Below are positions 9,294 through 16,493 of a DNA stretch of 64,000 bases, piece after piece. Positions within the stretch are counted from its first letter, which is position 1, and each line of letters starts with the position of its first letter. The DNA is from Rubrivivax sp. (GTDB taxonomy: Bacteria > Pseudomonadota > Gammaproteobacteria > Burkholderiales > Burkholderiaceae_C). The translations under genes and the position numbers were made by a program. The notes under the pieces were generated by a model, which was not told the origin of the DNA, searched no databases, and saw only the letters and a list, made by a program, of their open reading frames with translations. Where the stretch lies: assembly GCA_020852865.1 (NCBI GenBank), contig JADYZZ010000053.1:22359-86358 (forward strand). Reading direction: 5' to 3'.

Positions 9294-10169
9294 ATGATCA
9301 TCGATACCCATCTGCATGTCGGTTACGAGAAGGACTATGTCGGCGGCAGCGACGAGCGGCGGCAGTGGTGGAAGACGATGTTCTGCAATTTCGAGAAGCC
9401 GTACGGATACAGCACCGACGAGGCGCTCGAAATGACGGTCGACGATCATCTGCGCCGCATGGACGACCTCGGCATCAGCAAGGCGTTCCTGATCGGCATC
9501 GACGCGTCGGCGGCCCTGGGATTCCGGATCGACATGGGCGACATGGCGAAGATGGTTCGCGATCATCCGAGCCGCTTCATCGGGGTCCCCGGCATCGACC
9601 CGATGAAGGGCGTGAGCGAAGCTGTCGATGACATTCAACGTGCGAAGGATCTCGGGCATTCCGGCGTCAAGTTCTTCCCGTGCTTCGGCTGGGACCCGAC
9701 GGACTCCAAGTACGATCCGCTCTACCAGAAGCTGATGGACTGCAGCATGTTCTTCGTGATGCATGTGGGCAGCCAGATGATGCCGCGCACGCGTCTCAAG
9801 TACTGCAGTCCCTTGATGATCGACGAGGTTGCCTACCGCTTCCCGGATCTGCGGATCATCGAAACGCACCTGGGCTGGCCGTGGATCGGCGACGCGCTGA
9901 TCGTGGCGCGCAAGAACAAGAACGTGTACTGCGATTTCTCGGGTCTCGTTCCGAAGATCCACATCGGCGATGTCGATCACACCGCGAATGTCGGGTCCTA
10001 CCGCCTCGCCGAGATTCAGTTGCCCGACAAGCTCTTGTTCGGCTCGGATGCGCCGCACGGTTCGCAGAAGGACATCATCGACATGGTCCGCGCGCTGCCG
10101 GTCGCCGAAGGCGTGAAGCAGAAATGGCTCTACGACAACGCGGTGCGCTTTCTGGAGCTCGGATATTGA
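9294..10169 (+). CDS. Amidohydrolase_2 family metal-dependent hydrolase/decarboxylase
   Basis: A 291-residue TIM-barrel amidohydrolase of the amidohydrolase_2 (ACMSD / gamma-resorcylate decarboxylase) type. Metal ligands are visible: IDTHLHVG (HxH, residues 3-8), VMHVGSQM, IETHLGWPW and the late LLFGSDAPHG (Asp). Such enzymes catalyse non-oxidative decarboxylation of aromatic or amino-muconate acids, or hydrolysis of ring lactones and amides. The reaction cannot be fixed from sequence. It sits between the two paralogous binding-protein genes, 31 bp after the first, with GAGG upstream of the ATG. Confidence 0.85.
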   Translation: MIIDTHLHVGYEKDYVGGSDERRQWWKTMFCNFEKPYGYSTDEALEMTVDDHLRRMDDLGISKAFLIGIDASAALGFRIDMGDMAKMVRDHPSRFIGVPGIDPMKGVSEAVDDIQRAKDLGHSGVKFFPCFGWDPTDSKYDPLYQKLMDCSMFFVMHVGSQMMPRTRLKYCSPLMIDEVAYRFPDLRIIETHLGWPWIGDALIVARKNKNVYCDFSGLVPKIHIGDVDHTANVGSYRLAEIQLPDKLLFGSDAPHGSQKDIIDMVRALPVAEGVKQKWLYDNAVRFLELGY

Positions 10170-10342
10170 GCATGAGCGCTGGTGAGCGGAGTCGACGTTC
10201 TTCGACGGCGGCGGGCGTGCCGGGGAGCGTGCCTCGGCGTTCCACGCCGACGAGGTGATCCGAACCGAACGGAACGCGTGGCGCGGCTGCAGCGTCTCGT
10301 GTGGGTTCTATTGTGATTTTTCGTTCCAGAGAAAAGGAGACG

Positions 10343-11527
10343 ATGACCATGATGTCCAGCATGCGCGGAATTCTTGCCGCATTGATCGGGGCCTCGATAT
10401 TGGCGAGCGGGCACGATGCGTCGGCCCAGGACAAGCGCCCGTACAAGATCGGCAGCGTCTTCTCGGTCACCGGCGCCGGCGGGCTGCTGGGCGAGCGGAT
10501 GAAGATGACCGTGGAGTTGATGGTCGAGCAGATCAACAAGAGCGGCGGCATCAACGGCCGTCCGGTGAAGCTCATCGTCTACGATGCCGCGAGCGACGTG
10601 ACCAAGGCCGTCGCGGCCACCAATCGCCTGATCACTCAGGACGAGGTCGACATCATCTCGGGGGCCGGGAACATGAGCGGCCTTTCGCTGGCGATGAAGC
10701 CGATCGCGATGCGCCACGGGGTACCGATGATCTCGAACGCCGGGGCGCGGTCGATCGTCGAACCCATCGACAAGAGCACCTGGGCGTTCAAGTCCCACCT
10801 GACCGACAAGGAGATCGTCGGGCGTGCGATCGATTGGTGGAAGTCCAAGGGCATCACGCGCGTTGCGCTGCTTTCGGACACGACGGGCTTCGGCACGAGC
10901 GCGCGCGACGAACTGAAGCTGCAGGCGCCCGGCGCAGGCATCAATGTCGTGGCCTGGGAGGAGTTCGACGCGGCCGCGAGCGACCTGGTCCCGCAGCTCA
11001 CGCGGATCCGTGCGGCCAATCCCGAGGTCATCCTGTGCTGGACCGTGGCGCCCTCGGGTGTCGTCTTCATGAAGAACGCGCGCCAGCTCGGCATGAAGCA
11101 GATCCTGATGCACGGCTTCGGCTACGTGGTGCCGAAGTACATGGAAATGGCCGGAGATGCGGCCGAAGGTACCGTGCTCGTGTCGCTGCGCTTCCCGGTC
11201 GGCCGGCAGCTGCCGGACTCGGATCCGGCGAAGAAGGTCATCCTCGAGTACATGAAGGACTTCAAGGCCAAGTACGGGCAGGATTCCGATGTCTACGGGG
11301 CAGAGGCCTACGACGGGATGCTGATGGCGTTCAAGGCGCTGGAGGCGGCGAAGAGCCTGGACAAGGAGAAGATCCGTGAAGCGCTCGAGCGCCTCAACTT
11401 CGTCGGCACGAACGGCGTCTATCGCTTCGGTCCGCAACGGCACTACGGCCTGACGAAGGACGACGCCGTGGTCATGGAGTGGCGCAACGGCGACTGGAAG
11501 CTGCTCATGGGGGCGGATACCAAGTGA
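10343..11527 (+). CDS. ABC transporter periplasmic binding protein 2 (Leu/Ile/Val-type)
   Basis: A 394-residue binding protein with a signal peptide (GILAALIGASILASG, cleavage near ASA-Q). The mature protein starts KIGSVFSVTGAGGLLGERMK and is a clear paralogue of the one at 8087 (shared GGINGR, YDAASDVTK, CWTV-x-P/S-x-GVVF-x-KNA). The ATG at 10343 has AAAGGAG at ideal spacing and gives a compact signal peptide, so the track's upstream start at 10301 is not used. It directly precedes the permease genes, so it is the most likely cognate binding protein of this LivHMGF system. Confidence 0.87.
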   Translation: MTMMSSMRGILAALIGASILASGHDASAQDKRPYKIGSVFSVTGAGGLLGERMKMTVELMVEQINKSGGINGRPVKLIVYDAASDVTKAVAATNRLITQDEVDIISGAGNMSGLSLAMKPIAMRHGVPMISNAGARSIVEPIDKSTWAFKSHLTDKEIVGRAIDWWKSKGITRVALLSDTTGFGTSARDELKLQAPGAGINVVAWEEFDAAASDLVPQLTRIRAANPEVILCWTVAPSGVVFMKNARQLGMKQILMHGFGYVVPKYMEMAGDAAEGTVLVSLRFPVGRQLPDSDPAKKVILEYMKDFKAKYGQDSDVYGAEAYDGMLMAFKALEAAKSLDKEKIREALERLNFVGTNGVYRFGPQRHYGLTKDDAVVMEWRNGDWKLLMGADTK

Positions 11528-11639
11528 TGCGGGCCGTCCGGCGGGTGCGGGTCCGGTCGGCGCGGGCCGGCCGTCGCCTGCGGCCGGCGGAATTGCGGTG
11601 CCTGGCATCGCGGGCGACCCAGATGCGGACGGACATCCA

Positions 11640-12524
11640 ATGACAGAGTTCCTGCAGCTCCTGATCTCCGGCCTGACGATCGGCAGCGTCTACGGCCTGG
11701 TCGCCGTCGGCTTCTGCATCGTCTACAACACGACCGGGGTCATCAACTTCGCGCAGGGCGAGTTCGTCATGCTGGGGGGGATGATCGCCGCCGTCGTGGT
11801 CGCGAGCCTGGGCTGGTCGGTGCCCGTCGCACTGCTCTTTGCCACGGCTGCGGTCACGCTGATCGGCATGTTCGCCGAGAAGGTGACGCTCGGCCGCAGC
11901 CGCAAGCCCGACGTCTTGAACCTGATCATCGTGACCATCGGCCTGGCCATCGTGCTCAAGGGCCTGGTGATGATGATCTGGGGCAAGTTCCCGAAGGGCT
12001 TGCCGGCGTTTTCCGGCGAAACGCCGTTGAGCCTGCTCGGCGCCACGGTCACGCCGCAAGCGCTGTGGGTCGTCGGCGTGGCGCTCCTCGTGATGGCTGG
12101 CGTGGCCCTGTTCCTGCAAAAGTCGGTTACGGGCACGGCGATGCGTGCCGCCGCGTTCGACCGGGAAACGGCGGCACTCATGGGGATTCCGGTCACGCGC
12201 CTGCGCACCGTCTCGTTTGCCGTCGCCGCGGGTGTGGGCGCCCTGGCCGGCGTGATCATCACGCCCCTCACCATGACCTCCTACGAGCAGGGAACCATCC
12301 TCGGCCTCAAGGGATTCTGCGCCGCCATCATTGGCGGGATGGGGAATGTGTACGGGGCCTTCCTCGGTGGCCTCATCCTCGGTGCTGCCGAAGCCTTTAC
12401 CGCCGGCTGGGGCGGAAGCGGCTACCAGGACGCCGTGGCCTTCCTGTTGCTGATCATCCTGTTGCTGTTCAGGCCATCGGGCCTGCTCGGCGGAACCGGG
12501 GGCGAACGTGCCGTCAAGTTCTAG
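11640..12524 (+). CDS. livH: Branched-chain-type ABC transporter permease LivH
   Basis: A 294-residue integral membrane permease with the LivH hallmarks: MTEFLQLLISGLTIGSVYGLVAVGF at the N-terminus, NFAQGEFVMLGG in the second helix and the EAA-like loop GKG-free form FCAAIIGGMGNVYGAFLGG near the C-terminus. It forms the inner-membrane channel together with LivM. The ATG at 11640 is one codon arrangement upstream of the track coordinate and starts exactly at the family N-terminus; no strong ribosome site is visible. Its end overlaps livM by 17 nt. Confidence 0.9.
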   Translation: MTEFLQLLISGLTIGSVYGLVAVGFCIVYNTTGVINFAQGEFVMLGGMIAAVVVASLGWSVPVALLFATAAVTLIGMFAEKVTLGRSRKPDVLNLIIVTIGLAIVLKGLVMMIWGKFPKGLPAFSGETPLSLLGATVTPQALWVVGVALLVMAGVALFLQKSVTGTAMRAAAFDRETAALMGIPVTRLRTVSFAVAAGVGALAGVIITPLTMTSYEQGTILGLKGFCAAIIGGMGNVYGAFLGGLILGAAEAFTAGWGGSGYQDAVAFLLLIILLLFRPSGLLGGTGGERAVKF

Positions 12525-13491
12525 GCATCTTCAGCGCCCGCGCTGGCTCGCGCTGGGCATCTTCCTCGCGTTCGTCGCGGCGTTCCCCGCGACGTCGCCG
12601 AATGCGTATCTGCTCAATATCGTCGGCTTCGCAGGCATCCACATCCTGTTGAGCATGGGCCTGAACATCCTCATGGGATACGCCGGCCAGATTTCCCTCG
12701 GTCATGCCGCATTCTGGGGCCTGGGCGCCTACATCTCGGGCGTGCTCACCGCCAAGTTCGGGTGGCCTCCGGTGCTGGGGCTCGTCGCATCGGTGCTGGG
12801 AACCTGCGCCGTCGCGCTGGCGATCGGATTGCCGACCTTGCGTCTGAAGGGGCATTACCTGGCGATGGCGACCCTGGGCGTCGGCATCATCGTCCATACC
12901 CTGTTCGTGCAGTGGTCCGGGCTGACCGGGGGGCCCTCCGGACTGGTCGACGTCCCCAGTTTCTCGCTGGGAGGGTTCACGATCGCTTCGGCGGTCGGGA
13001 ACTATTACTTCATCTGGGCCTGGGTGGCCGTCGGTGCATGGGCGGCACTCAACCTCGGGACATCGCGCATCGGGCGTGCGCTGCGCGCCATCAAGGGCGG
13101 CGACGTTGCGGCCGAGTGCATCGGCGTCGATACCTACAGGTACAAGGTCATCGTGTTCGTCCTGTCGGCCGCCTACGCGGCGGTCGCCGGGACGCTGTAC
13201 GTGCACTACATCAACTTCGCGGCTCCCGACACCTTCGGCTTCATGCAGTCGGTTCTCGTATTGACGATGGTGGTCGTGGGCGGCATCGGGACGTTCTGGG
13301 GCCCGATCATCGGCGGCGCCATCCTCACCTTTCTGCCGGAATATCTCCGCGCCTACGAAGGGCTCGACGTCGTCCTGTACGGAGCGATCCTGGTCGGCGT
13401 GATGATGTTCATGCCCAACGGACTGGCGTCGCTGTTTCGCCGGCTGAGCCTCCGGCTCGGGGCGACGGCGGCGGCGAGAAAGGCGCGTTGA
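12508..13491 (+). CDS. livM: Branched-chain-type ABC transporter permease LivM
   Basis: A 327-residue permease of the LivM type: about nine hydrophobic helices, the motif ILMGYAGQISLGHAAFWGLGAY, LPTLRLKGHYLAMATLG and the cytoplasmic GGIGTFWGPIIGGAILT. It starts with GTG after GGGGGCGAAC and overlaps livH by 17 nt, so the two channel subunits are translationally coupled. Known homologues carry branched-chain amino acids, amides, urea or aromatic acids; the island context favours a catabolic substrate. Confidence 0.9.
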   Translation: MPSSSRHLQRPRWLALGIFLAFVAAFPATSPNAYLLNIVGFAGIHILLSMGLNILMGYAGQISLGHAAFWGLGAYISGVLTAKFGWPPVLGLVASVLGTCAVALAIGLPTLRLKGHYLAMATLGVGIIVHTLFVQWSGLTGGPSGLVDVPSFSLGGFTIASAVGNYYFIWAWVAVGAWAALNLGTSRIGRALRAIKGGDVAAECIGVDTYRYKVIVFVLSAAYAAVAGTLYVHYINFAAPDTFGFMQSVLVLTMVVVGGIGTFWGPIIGGAILTFLPEYLRAYEGLDVVLYGAILVGVMMFMPNGLASLFRRLSLRLGATAAARKAR

Positions 13492-13494
13492 GCC

Positions 13495-14262
13495 GTGGCC
13501 GGTTTCCTGTTGAGCGTCGACGAGGTCAGCAAGCGCTTCGGCGGCTTGTCCGCGATTTCGAAGCTGTCGTTCCGCGTGCGCGAGGGGAGTATCAAGGCGC
13601 TCATCGGGCCGAACGGCGCCGGCAAGAGCACCTTGTTCAACTTGATCACCGGAATCGATTCGCCCAGCGCCGGGCAGATCCGGTTCGACGGCCTGGACGT
13701 GACGGACATGGTGCCGAACCGCCGTGCGGCGCTGGGTATGGGGCGGACCTTTCAGACGCCGCAGATCTTCGGGGAGATGTCGGTGCTGGAGAACGTCCAG
13801 GTCGGATATCACCTGAGGGGGAAGGCGAGCTGGTTCGATGCCCTGCTGTTCACGCGGCGCTCGCGCCGGGAGGAACTGCATACGCGCGACCTGTGCGCAG
13901 CCGTCCTGGAGAAGGTGGGGCTGTCCGCGAAGTCGCACGAGCCCGCGGGCGGACTCGCCTGCGGGGAACTGAAGTTGCTCGAAATGGCGCGCGCCCTGGC
14001 CATGGGCCCGCGACTGCTGCTGCTCGACGAATTCGCGGCAGGCCTGACGCGCGCCGAAACGGAACACATGATGGCTTTGGTGCAGAGCGTGCGGGCGGAG
14101 GGCGTCACGGTGCTGTTGGTCGAGCACGACATGCACCTGGTGATGAACCTCAGCGATGAGATCGTCGTGCTGAATTTCGGCGAAAAGGTCGCCGAGGGGA
14201 CGCCGGAGGAGATCCGGCGCAACGAACGCGTCATCGAGGTCTACCTGGGCGCCGAGGTCTGA
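13495..14262 (+). CDS. livG: Branched-chain-type ABC transporter ATPase LivG
   Basis: A 255-residue ATPase. It has Walker A GPNGAGKST, the LivG-specific GRTFQTPQIF Q-loop and Walker B LLLLDEFAAGL followed by a switch His in LVEHDMHLV. The ABC signature region reads ACGELKLLEMARALA, where the usual LSGGQ is replaced by LACGE: the leading SG is AC, which is a mild departure seen in some LivG proteins. A GTG start lies 3 bp after the livM stop. Confidence 0.9.
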   Translation: MAGFLLSVDEVSKRFGGLSAISKLSFRVREGSIKALIGPNGAGKSTLFNLITGIDSPSAGQIRFDGLDVTDMVPNRRAALGMGRTFQTPQIFGEMSVLENVQVGYHLRGKASWFDALLFTRRSRREELHTRDLCAAVLEKVGLSAKSHEPAGGLACGELKLLEMARALAMGPRLLLLDEFAAGLTRAETEHMMALVQSVRAEGVTVLLVEHDMHLVMNLSDEIVVLNFGEKVAEGTPEEIRRNERVIEVYLGAEV

Positions 14263-14263
14263 C

Positions 14264-14992
14264 GTGCTTCGTATCGACAGGGTCAACGCCGGGTATGGTC
14301 AGCTGCACGTCCTGCACGACGTCGAGCTGCACGTCGGAAGCGGGGAAGTCGTCTGCGTGATCGGCCCGAACGGCGCCGGAAAGAGCACGCTGTTGCGCAC
14401 CATCTGCGGCATGCTGCCGGTCGGCTCGGGGGCGATCGGCTTCGAGGACAGGAGCCTGAACGGCTTGGCGCCGGCGGCGATCGTGGCCTGCGGCATTGCG
14501 ATGGTTCCCGAGGGGCGACGCGTGTTCGGCCCGCTGACGGTCCGGGAGAACCTGATGATGGGCGCCTACCTCAGGCGGGGTGCGGCCCAGCGGACCGAGG
14601 TGCGGCGCGACCTCGAGCGCCTGTACGACACCTTTCCGGTGCTGGGTCGGCGCGAGAAGCAGATGGCCGGGCTGCTCTCGGGTGGTGAGCAGCAGATGCT
14701 GGCGATCGCGCGGGCGATGATGGCGCGCCCGAAGCTCCTCCTGCTCGACGAACCCTCGATGGGGTTGGCGCCGCTGATCGTGAAGGACATCTTCCGCGTG
14801 CTCGATCAATTGCGGCGCGAGACGACGATATTGCTCGTGGAACAGAACGCCCGCATCGCGCTCCAACTCGCCGACCGGGGCTACGTGCTGGAGATGGGCA
14901 GGGTGGTGCACGGCGGCACCCGGGACGAGTTGCTGAAGGACGACCGCATCTTGCAAAGCTATCTCGGGGCGTCCGCGGTAGCAGCGAAATGA
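14264..14992 (+). CDS. livF: Branched-chain-type ABC transporter ATPase LivF
   Basis: A 242-residue ATPase with Walker A GPNGAGKST, LivF-type MVPEGRRVFGPLTVRENLMMGA, signature LLSGGEQQMLAIARA and Walker B LLLLDEPSMGLAP. It completes a full SBP-H-M-G-F transporter. The GTG start follows the livG stop at once. The next 120 bp before the molybdenum hydroxylase genes hold no gene. Confidence 0.92.
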   Translation: MLRIDRVNAGYGQLHVLHDVELHVGSGEVVCVIGPNGAGKSTLLRTICGMLPVGSGAIGFEDRSLNGLAPAAIVACGIAMVPEGRRVFGPLTVRENLMMGAYLRRGAAQRTEVRRDLERLYDTFPVLGRREKQMAGLLSGGEQQMLAIARAMMARPKLLLLDEPSMGLAPLIVKDIFRVLDQLRRETTILLVEQNARIALQLADRGYVLEMGRVVHGGTRDELLKDDRILQSYLGASAVAAK

Positions 14993-15112
14993 ACATGGTC
15001 ATGCGTTTGCGCTCACATTGCCGCTTGCGATCGGCGCGCGTGGTGAAGGTGCCGTCCGCCGGATCGGCGGCAGGTACGGGCGAGGCCGTTGGCTCGCGGC
15101 AGGGAGATTGAT

Positions 15113-16000
15113 GTGGTTCCTTCCTTCGACTACATGCGGCCGGCATCCGTGGAGGAACTGGTCGGCGGTCTGGCCGCGGCCGCTGCGGAGGCGGCTGTTC
15201 TGGCGGGCGGGACCGACCTGCACGTCAAGATGCGCATCGGCAAGATGCAGCCGCGCGTCCTGTTCGACATCAGCGAGCTCGAGCCGCTGCGCCGGATTCG
15301 CGTGCAGGACGGGCGCCTGCACATCGGCGCGGCCGTGCGGATGACGGAAATCGCCGCGTCGCAGGAAGTCCGGCGTGCCTTGCCTGCCATGGTGAGTGCG
15401 GTGAACGAAATGAGCTCGCGGCAGATCCGCAATCGGGCCACGCTGGGCGGCAACATCGTTACCGCCTCGCCGGCGGCCGACGCCGTTCCGCCGCTGCTCG
15501 CTGCGGATGCGGTTGTCGTCCTCGTCGGGCCCGAGGGCGACCGGGAGGTGGCGCTTGCCGATTTCGTCGTCGGACCAGGAAGGACCGCGAAGCGTCCGTC
15601 CGAGGTGGTTGCCGAGGTGGCCGTCCCCGTCGGCGCGATGAGCCGCCGCAGCCAGTTCGTCAAGATCGGGCGGCGCAAGGCGCAGGCCATCAGTGTCGTC
15701 AATCTCGCCGGATGCGTCGAAATGGAAGTCGATGGGCGCGTGCGCGACCTGCGCATCGCACTCGGCGCGGTGGCGCCGACGGCCATGCGTGCGCATCGGG
15801 CCGAAGCGGTGTTGCGCGGGCGCAGGCCGAGTGCCGGGAATCTGCGCGAGGCGGCGGCAATCGCAGCACAGGAGTGCCGGCCCATCTCCGACATCCGGGC
15901 GACCGCGGACGGCCGAAGGCGTCTGGTCGAGGCCTGGACATTGCGGATGTTGCAGACCCTGACGGGCCCGGCAAGCGTGGGCCGAGGAGCAGACCAATGA
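15113..16000 (+). CDS. Molybdenum hydroxylase FAD-binding medium subunit (CoxM-like)
   Basis: A 295-residue FAD_binding_5 plus CO_deh_flav_C protein. FAD contacts are seen at AGGTDLHVKMR (about 30-40) and ATLGGNIVTASPAADAVPPLLA (about 110-130). It lacks the Cys-rich insertion that carries the extra 4Fe-4S cluster of 4-hydroxybenzoyl-CoA reductases, so a simple FAD shuttle is expected. GTG at 15113 has GGGAG 7 nt upstream and starts at VPSFDYMRP, the usual family N-terminus; the track ATG at 15089 would add eight residues without a ribosome site. It overlaps the small subunit by 4 nt. The order medium-small-large matches the CO dehydrogenase family. Confidence 0.87.
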   Translation: MVPSFDYMRPASVEELVGGLAAAAAEAAVLAGGTDLHVKMRIGKMQPRVLFDISELEPLRRIRVQDGRLHIGAAVRMTEIAASQEVRRALPAMVSAVNEMSSRQIRNRATLGGNIVTASPAADAVPPLLAADAVVVLVGPEGDREVALADFVVGPGRTAKRPSEVVAEVAVPVGAMSRRSQFVKIGRRKAQAISVVNLAGCVEMEVDGRVRDLRIALGAVAPTAMRAHRAEAVLRGRRPSAGNLREAAAIAAQECRPISDIRATADGRRRLVEAWTLRMLQTLTGPASVGRGADQ

Positions 16001-16467
16001 CGAAACGTCGTGTCGGGTTGACCGTGAATGGCTGCGGCCATTCCATCGAGATCGCCGAGCATCGGAGTCTGCTGGACGTCCTGCGCGAGGAACTCGGCCT
16101 TACCGGTACGAAGAAGGGCTGCAATGCCGGTGACTGCGGCGCATGCACCGTGCTCCTGGACGGCGAGCCCGTCAACGCCTGCCTCGTCCTGGGCGTGCAG
16201 GCCGAGGGCCGCGAGGTCAGGACGATCGAGGGCATCGGCGACGGCGATCGCCTGCATCCCTTGCAGGAAGCCTTCGTCAAGCACGGCGCCGTTCAGTGCG
16301 GTTTCTGCACGCCGGGCGTGGTCATGAGTGCCTATGCACTCCTGCAGGAGACGCCCAGGCCCAGCCGCGAACAGATTGCGGAAGCCCTGTCCGGGAACCT
16401 CTGCCGCTGCACCGGCTACTACCAGATCGTCGATGCGATCAGCGCTGCCGCTTTCGGCGAGCAATGA
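15997..16467 (+). CDS. Molybdenum hydroxylase 2Fe-2S small subunit (CoxS-like)
   Basis: A 156-residue protein with both expected clusters: the plant-ferredoxin-type motif CNAGDCGACTV with a later Cys in VNAC, and the all-helical C-terminal domain CGFCTPG and CRCTGY. All eight cluster cysteines are present. It passes electrons from the molybdenum subunit to the FAD subunit. The start overlaps the preceding stop (ATGA) and the stop lies 26 bp before the large-subunit ATG. It fits any xanthine-oxidase-family hydroxylase; the substrate is set by the large subunit. Confidence 0.92.
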   Translation: MTKRRVGLTVNGCGHSIEIAEHRSLLDVLREELGLTGTKKGCNAGDCGACTVLLDGEPVNACLVLGVQAEGREVRTIEGIGDGDRLHPLQEAFVKHGAVQCGFCTPGVVMSAYALLQETPRPSREQIAEALSGNLCRCTGYYQIVDAISAAAFGEQ

Positions 16468-16493
16468 AGGCAAGCGACGCAACGGAGGTCCGA

